From contig VZSF01007786.1 of the NCBI GenBank assembly GCA_013398295.1, positions 62,001 through 126,000 on the forward strand: a DNA stretch of 64,000 nt, given 5' to 3'. The notes beneath the pieces were generated by a model. That model was not told where the DNA came from, made no database searches, and saw only the letters and a list, made by a program, of their open reading frames with translations. The stretch comes from Chionis minor. Its lineage: Eukaryota > Chordata > Aves > Charadriiformes > Chionididae. The number at the start of each line of letters is the position of its first letter. The stretch's first letter is position 1. Positions 25,101-34,457 of the stretch are shown here, in pieces. The position numbers and the translations under genes are program-made.

Positions 25101-28100
25101 TGCCTGTTTCAATGACAAATAAATCATTGTAAAGCTATTCTCTCCCACATGGAAATATGTGATTTGCCGAACTGGCCATATCAAACCTGATTCTTGCACA
25201 AAAACCAATGTTTCAAAAAAACCCCACATCACTGTGTAAAATTTATTTTAAAATTATGCTTTGAGGAATTTTTTTTCCCTAACTCCATGTGGTTAGTCAC
25301 TGACTGACTGACAAAGTTGATGTCCTCATTCAGGACATCCCCTGTTACTCAGGTTGTGGATTTATCCCTCTGTGGACATTAGCCCATAAGCAGTGCTCAA
25401 TAATGGGGCCGTGATTTTCTGGGTCAGTTCTGAACTAGAGTTACAACCTCTTCTGCGTGACAAGCAGCTTGGCCAAGTGGACTTGGGGGTGTTGGTGGGG
25501 GAGAAGTTCACCATGAGCCGGCACCGTGCGCTGGCAGCCCAGAACCCCCCACCCCTGGGCTGCATCCCCACAGCGGGGGCAGCAGGGCCGGGGGGGGATT
25601 CGGCCCCTCTGCTCCGCTCGGGGGAGACCCCACCTGGAATCCTGGGTCCAGCTCTGGGGGTTCCGACAGCAGAAGGACACGGAGCTGTTGGAGCGCGGCC
25701 AGAGGAGGCCCCGGAGATGCTGGGAGGGCTGGAGCCCCTCTGCTGGGAGGACAGGCTGGGAGAGCTGGGGGGGGTTCAGCCTGGAGAAGAGAAGGCTCCC
25801 GGGAGACCTTCCAGTCCCTTCCAGTCCCTAAAGGGGCTCCAGGAAAGCTGGGGAGGAACTCTGGATCAGGGAGTGGAGCCATAGGATGAGGGGGAATGGT
25901 TTTATACTGACAGTGGGGAAATTTAGATATTAGGAAGAAATTGTTGCCTGTGAGGGTGGTGAGACAGTGGAACAGGTTGCCCGGAGAAGCTGTGGCTGCC
26001 CCATCCCTGGAGGTTCAAGGCCAGGTTGGACGGGGCTTGGAGCAACCTGGTCTAGTGGGAGGTGTCCCTGCCCAGGGCAGGGGGGTGGGACTGGGTGGTC
26101 TTTAAGGTCCCTTCCCACCCAAACCATCCTATGATTCTATGATTCTATGTTAATAGGTCCACGCTGTGCAGCTCACATGCCTCTGAAGTGTGTTTCTGAA
26201 GCGGTGCAGAGCTCGAGCTCTGGATAACGGGAGTTACAGCAGTCAGTACTGTACACTCCAGGGTCTGCGGAGACACCTGAATGACTGTGAACGTTGAGTG
26301 TCTTCATATTGTGCTCCCCACCATATGTGGAGTTATGCAGGTTTTGCATAAACTGGGATGCCCCATGACTCGTGTCCCTGGATAATTTTTTATCATCCTG
26401 GGAAAGATATTTTTATTATTCATATGCATGACTAATCCTTCTCTAAACCCTTTTAAGCTCTTTGCCTGGGTCATGGCATACGACAGCTAGCTCACAGATT
26501 CATGACCTGTTCTGTAGAGAAGAAAAATCTTTTTACTTCTGTTGGCCTATTTTCTGATCTTGGGTACGTTGCTGTCTGTTTAGAATAACTATGCATAAAT
26601 CAATGAATTTCTCTGATTTCACATCAGTAAGAAATAGGTTAGGTTTTGGCTCATTGCATTCTTAATTTCATTCATCATCAAACAAGAAATACAATTTTAC
26701 AGGTCCTACCTTCACTATTCATTGTTTTCAGACCCTTGTGTCTGCCTCTTGTGCCCACTTTATAGAAAACTATTGTCTTAATCTGTGAAATGATCCAGGC
26801 TTCACATAATTTCATTCTTAAAGGCCTAGTATACTCCGTATACATTAAATAATTATTGTAGATTCCCTTCTATTGTGTTGGATCACAGTTGTCAGTATGG
26901 AGCACTACATGTTACACATGGGAGTGACAAACTGTTGAGTCAAAGTGAAAATACAGGCAGCCATCATTTACATATAAGAATTTTCAGTGGAGGTCCCTTT
27001 TTACCAGCGTTACTCTTCCTTAAACGGTACCAAAACTGATTAAAAAGAGCAGATCAGATCACCTCAGAATTTAGGTTGCTTTTGGTATCAGTAATTAATT
27101 AGATGGAGGCTTTAGTAGAACTAAAATACAAATAAATGCATCAGGACTTGTGCAAAAGAAACCCCTGGTTCACCATCTCCAAAACATGTGGCACCAGCAT
27201 TATGCAGAAAGACATCCTAGTGTTTAAGAACTTAAGGTCTGCTAGCATCAATTTTAAAGTAAAGCTTGTGTTTTAGGGTCAGGTCTGAACACATCCGCTT
27301 TCCAGTCTAACACCAGTTCACCAAACTGTCCAGAATCACCATCTTTGTCACAAATGAACTAATTCTTCAAAATATTTCAAAAACTGCCTGTGGAGCTCTG
27401 CTGACATTCAGTGGTAGCTTCAGGACACCTGGGGAAATCTTTTAGTTGTCAGGACGCTTGTGGCCAGCAGGATGCAACTGAGAGTTTTCTATGAAATAAA
27501 TTGTGATAGCAATTAGTTATATTACAGTATGATAGGTGAAATACACACACGAATTTCATTTACTAGTTTTTAGTGTCTAGCTCCATCTACTGGCCAGAGT
27601 GGAGGCCGGTGGTGATACGCATTTAGAGGTGACACCACACTCTTTGTAGGGATGAATTTTTGGAGTCCTACGAGAAAACTACAGTTTATGCAGATTATAT
27701 CATCTTTATAAGGAACTATCACTTTCAACAAATTCATTCTTTCTTAATCCAGGTGGGATTTTACTGTTTGAAAGTATTGATGCTAAATATTGGAAAACCT
27801 TTTTCAAATATATCCCCATGATGGTGCCCAGCGTTGGGTGGATGCTAGAGGACTTCAGAAGGATGTTGCATGACCTAGCAGAGAAATATACTGGAAATAA
27901 CACTGCCTATGAGAAGGATGAGGTGGCTAAAAAAAATTCTCTGACCTGGTAGACCCTCTGGGAGGTAGATGTGAACCTCCTGAGGCTGAGAAGGACTTGG
28001 AAAGATTTTTGTGCATTCCTCAGCTCCCCTACTACAGCTGAACTGTAGTAATGTGAAAACACTGTGCATCACTTACCCTAAATCCTTCACGGTTTTCTCC

Positions 28101-30639
28101 TATTCAGCCCTGATCTTCAAAAATAAGGAGAAGTTTGGGAGTTAGGCATGGCAGTATTTTTGATACTTTGGGATCTTAACAGTGATGCCATTTATTGTGA
28201 CTTGTAGGTCACTTCAAAAAGTTTTCAAACTGTCAGCAAATGTCTAATGGTGGCTTAAACTGAGTGTAAAACTAGTTGAAAGGCAACTTATGTTGCTTCT
28301 GATAACACATGCTGAAGCTTTTTTTCAGCTGGATTTCCTATGGAAGTGAAGCTTGTGTGATACCTTGTTTGTACATGTGTGTGTTTCGGTAACTTCAGCA
28401 TCTCTTGAGGGATGATCTAAATTTTTTAAAATGATGGATCTAGGTCAAAGCCAAGGTGAGTGGAGGCTGAGCAAAGTCAAGATTTGCAAATCTTCACAAC
28501 TTTGCTTCTCATAGCTTTGACATCCTCTGATGAATCCACAGAGTGAAAATTGCTGCTCTTACACTGCTTTGGGAGATACTTGTAAAGGGAAAAGGAAGGG
28601 AAGCAGATAGTTGTGGATTAATTAGGACTGGACTGATCTGTTTCTTGCAGTGCATTTCCCCTAAATTCTCCTGCGTATAAACCAAAGCATGTTAAAGGCA
28701 ATGTTATAGATGTAGTTTATCTATTAATTATTGAATACAACTCAGCTGTTGCTGAGGAAGTCTTTGATTTTATAGGCTTATTTTCCTTGGGGCTTTATAC
28801 CGTTTCTTGTCCTAAATTGATGAAGTGAATAGCTGTACTGCTCTCAAGGAAGCAAAAGAGTGAACACTGTCTACATCTGCAAAAAGGGGTCAGCTCTGAC
28901 AGACTTAGGGAAGAAGAGAGGTCTTCATTCAGCCCCTAAGTACTTGTTACTTTAATGCATAGTTTGGGGGTTGACATGTTTCATGCAATTTTAAATTCTC
29001 GGTCTGTTTCTAGATACAAATCTTGCTTGGAAGAAATGCTTAAATCAGCTCTACTTTCTAGTTCTGGAAAGGTGCAAGGAACTATTTAACTCTATAATTT
29101 CTTTCCTTTATAGATGCAATTTGCCTCCTATATCTGAAAAATACTTCACGGACGTTGGGGTAAAGACGGATGTCGTGACTGTCAATCCCAGTATAATTAC
29201 TGAGAGGTCATTCTGATTTTTGTATTTTCATCTCCTATTGCTTTTCCAAATCTACTTTTCACTAAATTCTGACTGTTACAGAGAAATTTTTTCCTCAATA
29301 TTACTTCAAACTCATACTATGAATCATACATTTCATTCTGATTTGAAGTTATTCAGTATATGGAATCTGTAACAACTTACAGAAATGTGTCAAACACTTA
29401 GATTTGCACATTAATAGCAGAAAGTGGGAATCTGATGGGCTAGATCATAGCAGCAAAGCCATCCTTCCCCTGGAAGTCCTGTACCATGCTGGCAAACCCC
29501 GGGCAAATATATTGGACACGTTAGGGTGGAAGCAACCGCTTCCCACCCTAAATGCTTAAATACAGTAGCTCACATTCTCATATGTTTTTTAAAAAAATGC
29601 CAGTTGAACTTTGTAGCCAGGATTCTCTGAGTGATTTTAATTTTAAATTTGTCAATACCCTAATGCCACTTTGCTGAAAGATTTGGGACAATGAGGCTAA
29701 TTCCTGATAGTTCTTGCTGGCGGAACGTGTTTCTTTTCTCAGGCAACTTAAAATCATTTGCTTGCATTGTGGATTCCTTTTAAATGTTACAGGTAGTAAT
29801 TTTAGAAATTTTTTTGCTCTCCTTTGATATTTGCCACTTTTTATACAGTCCTGCACTGCATAGTACATTATACAGCTAACCAAACCTTGGAAAAATTACA
29901 TACTTCTCATAATAAAATGAGAAGTGAGACATGATCAGAAATGTCGACAAAGTTTGTCCACTGTTTAATCAATGTATTGCCAAAAAGGAGAGAAAATGTA
30001 TTTTTTTTGTCCCCTGCATTTTTTCCCTACATTTCATACTGACACTTTAGTTACAAATCTTGTATCTGTATCAGAAATGTTTAAGTAAAAGCGCATTGGA
30101 GGTTTCTTGTTTGCTGGATCCGACTGACTCCGCGCTGGTCTGACCATCACTCGCATCCTTTTGCCTTTAGATTTCATAAGCTGGAAAAATGGAGGAAACC
30201 CTTCTATGATGTGCTCCAGGTCTACGAGAACGCTTCTGTGCTGCTGCCAGCTTTCTACAACACTCGTAACACGGATGTCTCAATCCGGGTCAAATACGTC
30301 CTGGATGATTTTGAATCTCAGCAAGCTGTTTATTACTTTCATCCCCAGTATCTCATCAACGTCTCGCGCTACTGGCTCGGCCAAGGGGTGCGGGCCAAGC
30401 GGATTAGCACTGGACTGATCCTGGTGACTGCTGCCCTGGAGCTCTGCGAAGAGGTCCACCTTTTCGGCTTTTGGGCCTTCCCCATGAACCCCTCAGGGAT
30501 TTTTATAACTCACCACTACTATGACAATGTGAAACCTCGCCCCGGTTTTCATGCTATGCCCTCAGAAATCTTCAACTTCCTCCACATGCACAGCAAGGGG
30601 ATCCTGCGGGTTCACACGGGGACCTGTAGCTGCTGTTGA
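4022..30639 (+). CDS. ST8SIA5: ST8SIA5 split gene (overall extent of coding exons seen)
   Basis: This is alpha-2,8-sialyltransferase V, a type II Golgi membrane enzyme that transfers sialic acid from CMP-sialic acid onto sialylated glycolipids (gangliosides of the c-series and GD1c/GT1a/GQ1b type in mammals). It is coded by 4022-4129 (optional), 16441-16533, 19179-19265, 22503-22647, 24960-25072, 29114-29206 and 30171-30639. All junctions are AG/GT and the frame is continuous. Without the optional exon the visible exons give 332 codons plus stop, exactly what remains of a 376-residue protein after a 44-residue first exon. The product closely resembles the mammalian protein as I remember it, for example [17 protein letters not shown] and the end TGTCSCC. 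The ATG exon with the transmembrane anchor was not found here. ST8SIA1 and ST8SIA6 are less likely because the stem and C-terminus match ST8SIA5 specifically. Confidence 0.95.
4130..8144. other. Intronic sequence after the optional exon, no further gene seen
   Basis: AT-rich sequence with a short TATG repeat at 5281-5300. No exon-like block with matching phase was recognised. It presumably belongs to the long intron between the optional exon and the 93-nt exon. Confidence 0.5.
8145..9138 (+). mobile_element. CR1 LINE, 3' end of reverse transcriptase to tail
   Basis: It begins within the reverse transcriptase ([16 protein letters not shown]), passes through [46 protein letters not shown] and the C-terminal [18 protein letters not shown], and ends in the CR1 tail TCCCTTCCAAC followed by two ATTCTGTG-type units. 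The usual FADD catalytic box reads FAHD (His codon at 8261-8263). A two-base deletion near 8356 shifts the frame. It is the longest and best preserved CR1 in the window, and it cannot encode an active protein. Confidence 0.93.
9139..16440. other. Intronic sequence, no gene seen
   Basis: Seven kilobases of AT-rich intron between a CR1 element and the 93-nt exon. Short open frames are present on both strands without recognisable products. A 12-base inverted repeat lies at 15887-15926. No CR1 tail was recognised in this stretch. Confidence 0.5.
15887..15926. repeat. Perfect 12-bp inverted repeat (hairpin)
   Basis: The left arm TTTTGTTCTCAA (15887-15898) and right arm TTGAGAACAAAA (15915-15926) are exact reverse complements with a 16-base loop. 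It sits about 515 bases upstream of an exon. Confidence 0.7.
16441..16533 (+). CDS. ST8SIA5: ST8SIA5 stem exon, 93 nt (residues about 45-75)
   Basis: The acceptor is a long pyrimidine tract ending CCTTCTTCAG and the donor is GTAAGT. The exon starts with one base that completes an Arg codon, then reads [18 protein letters not shown] and continues to VKVLS, leaving two bases of a Met codon. It is part of the lumenal stem between the membrane anchor and the catalytic domain. It holds one N-glycosylation sequon (NST) and one cysteine. The length is a multiple of three and both ends have the same phase, so skipping keeps frame; the short mammalian isoform is about 31 residues shorter, which fits loss of exactly this exon. 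A CR1 tail lies about 145 bases after the donor. Residue numbers assume a 44-residue first exon. Confidence 0.95.
16677..16880 (-). mobile_element. CR1 3' tail fragment
   Basis: It opens with AGAATCACAG and AATCATAGAATCG, the reverse complement of the CR1 terminal repeat, followed by GGTTTGGATGACCTTTAAGG and TCATCAAGTCCAACTGTTAA. Only the last 200 bases of the element remain. It starts about 145 bases after the donor of the 93-nt exon. Confidence 0.88.
16881..19178. other. Intron between the 93-nt and 87-nt exons, no gene seen
   Basis: Beyond the CR1 tail there is AT-rich intron. A 172-codon open frame at 18436-18954 has no recognisable domain and is treated as chance. A CTCF-like word is at 17071-17083. 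Confidence 0.5.
17071..17083 (-). promoter_or_regulatory. CTCF-like core word
   Basis: GCGCCATCTAGC on the + strand reads GCTAGATGGCGC on the minus strand, matching most of the CTCF core CCACTAGATGGCGC but lacking its first CCA. Confidence 0.2.
19179..19265 (+). CDS. ST8SIA5: ST8SIA5 exon, 87 nt (residues about 75-104)
   Basis: The acceptor is a strong T-rich tract ending TTTGTATTTAG and the donor is GTAAGA. The exon completes the Met codon left open by the previous exon and reads [18 protein letters not shown], then [10 protein letters not shown], leaving two bases of a Lys codon. It belongs to the end of the stem and the start of the globular domain. It contains one sequon (NVT) and one cysteine. 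It is again symmetric in phase. The differences from the mammalian sequence I remember are conservative, for example NVT against NIS at the same glycosylation site. Confidence 0.95.
19266..22502. other. Intron between the 87-nt and 145-nt exons, no gene seen
   Basis: AT-rich intron with a 14-base A run near 20671 and a long T/G-rich simple repeat before the next exon. A 171-codon open frame on the minus strand (21651-22166) has no recognisable product. Confidence 0.5.
22184..22302. repeat. T-rich (TTTG/TTGG)n simple repeat
   Basis: About 120 bases of TTTG units decaying into GGTT and poly-T with C interruptions. It ends 200 bases before an exon acceptor. Confidence 0.85.
22503..22647 (+). 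CDS. ST8SIA5: ST8SIA5 exon, 145 nt (residues about 104-152)
   Basis: The exon follows TTTTTCATTTTACAG. Its first base completes the Lys codon, then 48 codons read [34 protein letters not shown] and on to MFPK. The exon ends on a codon boundary, so it is not symmetric and its loss would break the frame. The product is the region just before sialylmotif L. The CC pair and the TPLGT segment are typical of the ST8Sia family. The donor (AAG then GTGCCT) is weaker than the consensus after the invariant GT. A T-rich simple repeat (22184-22302) lies 200 bases upstream of the acceptor. Confidence 0.95.
22648..24059. other. Intron after the 145-nt exon, first part, no gene seen
   Basis: AT-rich intron with AATAAATAAATAAA-type runs near 22950. 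Nothing recognisable. Confidence 0.5.
24060..24260 (+). promoter_or_regulatory. CpG-dense, TATA-containing block in intron 4 (promoter-like)
   Basis: I count 15 CpG dinucleotides in 200 bases, against a CpG-poor intron around it. In order there are a CRE-like GTCACGTCAC (24081-24090), an E2F-like GCGCCAAAA (24142-24150) and a TATA box TATATAAG (24167-24174). A transcript starting about 30 bases after the TATA box would begin roughly 750 bases before the motif L exon. It could be an internal promoter, an enhancer, or an old insertion. No consensus was computed. Confidence 0.35.
24403..24441. promoter_or_regulatory. Cluster of homeodomain-type TAAT words
   Basis: GGCTAATTAATAATCATTAA followed by TACTATTAGTCCAATTAG packs several TAAT/ATTA cores into under 40 bases, near the CpG-dense block. 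This is the usual look of a homeodomain-binding enhancer core, but AT-rich sequence gives such words by chance. Confidence 0.25.
24960..25072 (+). CDS. ST8SIA5: ST8SIA5 exon with first half of sialylmotif L, 113 nt (residues about 153-190)
   Basis: The acceptor is GTGATGTTGCAG and the donor is GTAATC. It reads [12 protein letters not shown] and then [19 protein letters not shown], ending SADFVF plus two bases of an Arg codon. This is the start of sialylmotif L, which binds the CMP part of the donor substrate. VGNGG and the aspartate in SADFVFR are the family signature. The cysteine before AVVG (about residue 164) is expected to pair with the one in sialylmotif S, and the later cysteine (RCG) with the C-terminal cluster, by analogy with the polysialyltransferases. 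A CR1 element starts about 370 bases after this exon. Confidence 0.96.
25073..25414. other. Start of intron 5, no gene seen
   Basis: AT-rich intron between the motif L exon and the CR1 element, with a short ACTGACTGACTG run near 25300. Confidence 0.5.
25415..26149 (+). mobile_element. CR1-type LINE 3' portion
   Basis: GC-rich segment with CR1 3' landmarks: ACTTGGGGGTGTTGGTGGGG, GAGACCCCACCTGGAATCC, GGGAGGACAGGCTGGGAGAG and GGTTGGACGGGGCTTGGAGC. It ends in TTCCCACCCAAACCATCC and two ATTCTATG units. The left boundary is approximate. Its base composition contrasts sharply with the intron around it. No intact protein is coded. Confidence 0.9.
26150..29113. other. Rest of intron 5, no gene seen
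   Basis: AT-rich intron without recognisable genes. A CTCF-like word lies at 27581-27595. The last 30 bases are the pyrimidine tract of the next exon. Confidence 0.5.
27581..27595 (-). promoter_or_regulatory. CTCF-like core word
   Basis: CTCCATCTACTGGCC reads GGCCAGTAGATGGAG on the minus strand, matching the CTCF core at all but the base after the GG. Confidence 0.2.
29114..29206 (+). CDS. ST8SIA5: ST8SIA5 exon with second half of sialylmotif L, 93 nt (residues about 190-221)
   Basis: The acceptor is TTTCCTTTATAG. The first base completes the Arg codon, then [19 protein letters not shown] and [11 protein letters not shown] follow, with two bases of an Arg codon at the end. CNLPP and NPSIIT are hallmark parts of sialylmotif L in the ST8Sia family. 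The exon is symmetric in phase. Its donor is GTCATT, which departs from the usual GTRAGT at the third and fifth bases; the frame fixes the junction, because the next exon must supply the last base of Arg before FHKLEKW. Skipping would remove half of the substrate-binding motif without a frameshift and should give a dead protein. Confidence 0.95.
29207..30170. other. Intron 6, no gene seen
   Basis: Short AT-rich intron (964 bases) starting with the weak donor GTCATT and ending with a good pyrimidine tract. It becomes more GC-rich in the last 80 bases. Confidence 0.6.
30171..30639 (+). CDS. ST8SIA5: ST8SIA5 last coding exon with sialylmotifs S, III and VS, 469 nt (residues about 221-376)
   Basis: The acceptor is CCTTTTGCCTTTAG. 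The exon reads [14 protein letters not shown] and runs open for 155 codons to TGA, ending TGTCSCC. Sialylmotif S is [19 protein letters not shown] then HLFGFW (about 298-322), motif III is HHYYDN (335-340), and motif VS is HAMPSE with His348 and Glu353. These histidines are the catalytic and donor-binding residues of the family. The two sequons are NAS (241) and NVS (284). Cys313 in motif S should pair with the motif L cysteine; the C-terminal cysteines are also conserved. No missing key residue or frame break is seen. The exon is richer in G+C than the introns around it. Numbering assumes a 44-residue first exon. Confidence 0.97.
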
Positions 30640-31620
30640 CAGAGACACTTCTTCCTCTTGACGCAAAAGCATAACAGGAGCTCAATGCCTGTGTATGGTG
30701 TAGGAGGTTTTATTACACCCTGAGATTATGCAATAATTGTTTGATATGAATTTCCTCAAGGCATTGCATCCCATAGGATCTAGGATACCAGCATCTTCCC
30801 TGCTAGCGGAGTCGGGTCTGTAACAGTGTGGGAGAAGCAAAATTCCTCTGTCCCAGGGTACACGCTGCCCTGGAAAGCGAGTCAGATAAGAAGCACATAT
30901 CCAATAGGTTTAGGGATAAACAGAGCACATTAATATAGTTATCATTTCACTATGAAGATAAGCACTAAACTTTAGAGGAGAATCAGTGGTGGAGAATTTT
31001 AGCATAGACTGTATGACTTTACGTAGGTGTGTGAATCGAGTACCTTGGGGCATTGACAGATTGTACTGAAAGCACTGTCCTCTGGCATCTGGGCTTTTGA
31101 AAATACTCTTTAGCATTATAGTTTTAAAGGGAAATATATAACTTGAGGTCGTTGTTCTGTAATGTCACAAAGTGTTGGTGAAAAATAGCAGATAGATGCA
31201 ACAGGATCACTTTATGAAATTTTTCAGCCAGGATGGAAGAGATTGTTAAACTCCCATTCACAGCGACAGGCAACTGTGTTGATAATGGTGTGCAATTATT
31301 TTAGAGTTTCTTTCTTCCTCCTTCTTTTGTCTTATATTTCTGATCTCCTCTGCTGATCACGTTTCCTTTCTCTTTGTCATGCTTTCCTTCTAGCTAACGT
31401 GTGTACTTCCTCCTACAGTGACCATCTCATCTGCAGATTGGAGTTCTTATTGAAGAAACATGCTCCTTCACAATTCTGCAAGCTTTTCTTGGGCTGCATA
31501 GCAAGGAGATTATGTAGTTGTATTTTCTGAGCTGATTTTTTGGTTCAAATATCACAGCATAAGATACAAAAAGGCATTTCCTCTTTGATTTTTATTAAAG
31601 ACTTTGTGAGAGTATCTGAA
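30640..31620 (+). other. ST8SIA5: Probable ST8SIA5 3' untranslated region, proximal part
   Basis: The sequence directly follows the stop codon and has no open frame of interest. An ATTAAA hexamer at 31594-31599 is followed within 50 bases by a TG-rich stretch (GAATGTTGATTCACTGTTGTG), a reasonable cleavage site about 950 bases after the stop. Whether it is used cannot be told from sequence alone; better-formed AATAAA signals occur further down, so the UTR may be several kilobases long. Confidence 0.45.
31594..31599 (+). terminator. Candidate poly(A) signal ATTAAA
   Basis: A variant hexamer about 950 bases after the ST8SIA5 stop, with a TG-rich downstream element. It is the first plausible signal on the + strand after the stop. 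Confidence 0.3.
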
Positions 31621-34097
31621 TGTTGATTCACTGTTGTGCAGGTCGACTTGAATACTGTCAGGTACCTGTGATAAGTACTGGCAGGAAATCAAGTTAAAAT
31701 GCAGTGAAGATACTTTGTGGCTTGGATTATGATGCTTATTTTAAAATTATGCCTCTCACGATGTCAGATGTCTTAATGTGGCATTTTTGTATGTTGAGAA
31801 TGTTATTAGGACAGTAGAAGGGCTGGTATAGTCTTTAAAAAGTTATCAGTGTAACTCTGTCAATTATGTCTAGCTTAATATTTGCCTGATACAGTTAAAT
31901 TGGCAAAATCCTCATGCAGTGAAGACGTCGCATATTGCTGGAGTTTATTTTGGCTGCTGAATCGTGCTGTAGTAGGCTGCTGGTATATGCCCTTTCACGC
32001 TAGCGTGACTGTATACGCAGGAGGGTGAGGTATGCTGTTTCAGCTCTGCTGGCATAGTTAATTGAACAGAGTTTCCGTCTGTAAGTTCTTAGTCTGGAGC
32101 ACTTGGGCTGTTGTCCAGTGCCTTGTCTTGTCTTACTTAGATTACAAGATCTTTGATCAAGGACTTGGAGTGTAAAGTGCTAGTTCTATACAAGGGATAC
32201 TTTTTTGGTAGGAGAGGTTTTAAATCCAAATCTGGACTTGGATTTTGATTTTGTAATGCATGAATGCACAAAGCTTATTTTAAAAGCCTCTGTGCTATGT
32301 TGAGAGCTGTGAAAGTTGCTCATGCTACCGGTAAAATGATCAAAAAGGAAGTGAAGCATGATGGTCACCATTTCAAAAGTCCCTACTGACCAGCTATGAC
32401 CAGGATGGTATGTGAGAGTGTATTTCCTTAATTTTACACTGGACTCCAGAGGTCTGGTTGCTTTAAAAGCACGCCATATCCTTGACCGAGGTGTCAGAAC
32501 TCACCTGGGGAATACCAGCCAGGGGTAGGTGAAGGACCTGTGCTTTAGGTTTATATATTTGTATTGTTGTCCTTTTGGTCTTGGAGTTATAGAGTGTGTT
32601 CCTGAGTACCACCTGTATACGCTAGCTGTGAAATACGCAGCACACTAAGAATGAACTTGTAGGTGAAAGAGTTTCCTTGTTTTGATATGCAAAAGAGATC
32701 TTTGTCTTTGCTGTGTTTTGTAAATTTATGTGCAAAGGGCTTTGACAATGAACTGCTGTAATGAAAGTGCTATTTAGAGAGTAGTGTGACCCTGTGGGTT
32801 GGCCGTCTTGCTGTGCGTTAAGCTTTATGATAACAGGAATGACACTGAAGCTGGTACCTAGAGCCCTTACTCCTTATTCTGCCTGAGTATGGGACTAGTA
32901 GTGACTTCAGTATTGCTTTGCTGCTGCTGCTTTGCTAAGGTTACCTTCTTTAGTAAGGGATTTTTCTTTATTATGTTGATTGAAATGAACAAAAGCAACT
33001 GAAAGGAGTCTGACCTCGCGAAAGATACTTCAAAAAAGATGGGGAAGCACTTGAGAAGTGTCCATATGTTGGAATGAAAGGGTGCAAATCCCTCTTTTTA
33101 GTTGCAAAGACCGTTTTGCTCTTTTTGGAAAGACAAAAGGATAAGCAAAACTGTAATTACAGTTAAACAGTAGTTACAGGGTCACAAGTATTTCCTTTCC
33201 TTTGTTTGCTTCATATAAATGAGCAATGTAAATTCACCTAGGCTGTACTGTAATAAGTGCAGCTTTACTGTGTTTGAAGTTTGATCGGTTATAAATCTAT
33301 AGCTACTATATTTTTTTAGTGATTTTAAAATGTGTGCGCAGAACACTTGCAGGTATGCACCAAAGGCCCAGTCTTGCCACATTTGTCTGAAAAGAGCTCC
33401 CACTCAAGTGGATGGCTGTTTTATTTGTGTAGGGACTGCAGAAACAGGCCCAGACGTGTCTGTGAAGGTGTACATAGGTGTATAGTTAGATATAAGGAGT
33501 TATTTGCAAGCCAGAAAGGTACTTAAAGAAAGATATATAAAATAGTCCTTGAGATGAAATGCATGTTGCAACGTGTTTACTTTTTTTGTTTTTCAGGTGT
33601 TGCTCAAAAAATGATTGAAAAACTATGGCATTTGTCAGAAATGCCATATGCAGAAGCTTTCAGATATTTTTTGGCCTCCTTACCTTGCACTGGATGCTGG
33701 AAAATCAGATTCCTGCTGCTGTACCACAGCATCTGTGGGGCCGAAATGGAAATGTTGTGGTGGCAGCTTGCAGGAGCAGGGTCCGAGGATCCTACCTGCT
33801 GCTCTGGTCTCCATGGGTAGCAAATAAATACTACCCAGGAGATTTTAGCTACGTGAAGGTCACTACCTGTGCAATGTCACTGTGGGATGGGTGAGCCAGA
33901 ATTGACCAGCCTGAGCTTCTGCCCGTCCTGCTTAAATGGACGAAAAGAAGGGCTGTTGCAGAAAGAAGGACCCTCCTTGTTTTCTGCCATCATTCTTTTG
34001 TGTACTGAGTGTAAGAAAATATTCTTTTGACGTCAAGAAGTTGTCTGAGTTTAAGGCTATTTTGTTTTCCCTTCTCTTATGTGGTCAAAGCTCCAAG
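31621..34097. other. Distal 3' UTR or downstream flank, no second gene seen
   Basis: AT-rich sequence with an AATAAA at 33823-33828. It may be part of a long ST8SIA5 3' UTR. Short open frames have no recognisable product. Confidence 0.4.
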
Positions 34098-34372
34098 TCA
34101 TAGAATTGTAGAATGGTTTGGGTTGGAAGGGACCTGAAAGGTCATCTAGTTCCAACCCCCCTGCCCTGGGCAGGGACACCTCCCACTAGACCAGGTTGCT
34201 CCAAGCCCCGTCCAACCTGGCCTTCAACACCTCCAGGGATGGGGCAGCCACAGCTTCTTTGGGCAACCCCGGCCAGGGTCTCACCACCCTCACAGGCAAC
34301 AATTGCTTCCTGAGATCTCATCTAAATGTCCCCCCTTCCAGTTTAAAATGGCCACTCCTCGTCCAATCTTAA
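34098..34372 (-). mobile_element. CR1 3' tail fragment
   Basis: It opens with GTCATAGAATTGTAGAATGG and continues GGTTGGAAGGGACCTGAAAG, GGGACACCTCCCACTAGACC and GTTGCTCCAAGCCCCGTCC, the antisense of a CR1 3' end closely related to the copies at 25415-26149 and 39510-40046. Confidence 0.92.
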
Positions 34373-34451
34373 CCTTCTTTGAATGATGGGGTACCTGAGT
34401 GGTAAGTGACTGGCAGGGACCCGGCTGTGTTTGCTGCACACTGTTATGGCA

Positions 34452-34457
34452 AATAAA
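34452..34457 (+). terminator. Candidate poly(A) signal AATAAA
   Basis: A canonical hexamer followed at once by a strongly GT-rich stretch (GGGTGTGCACGGCGTGTTGTG). The local signal is good, but it lies 3.8 kb from the stop and just beyond a CR1 tail. Confidence 0.3.

Noticed and set aside
25393..25884. 163-codon GC-rich open frame near the motif L exon
   Set aside because: It is CR1 3' sequence read through; the open frame is due to GC-rich composition.
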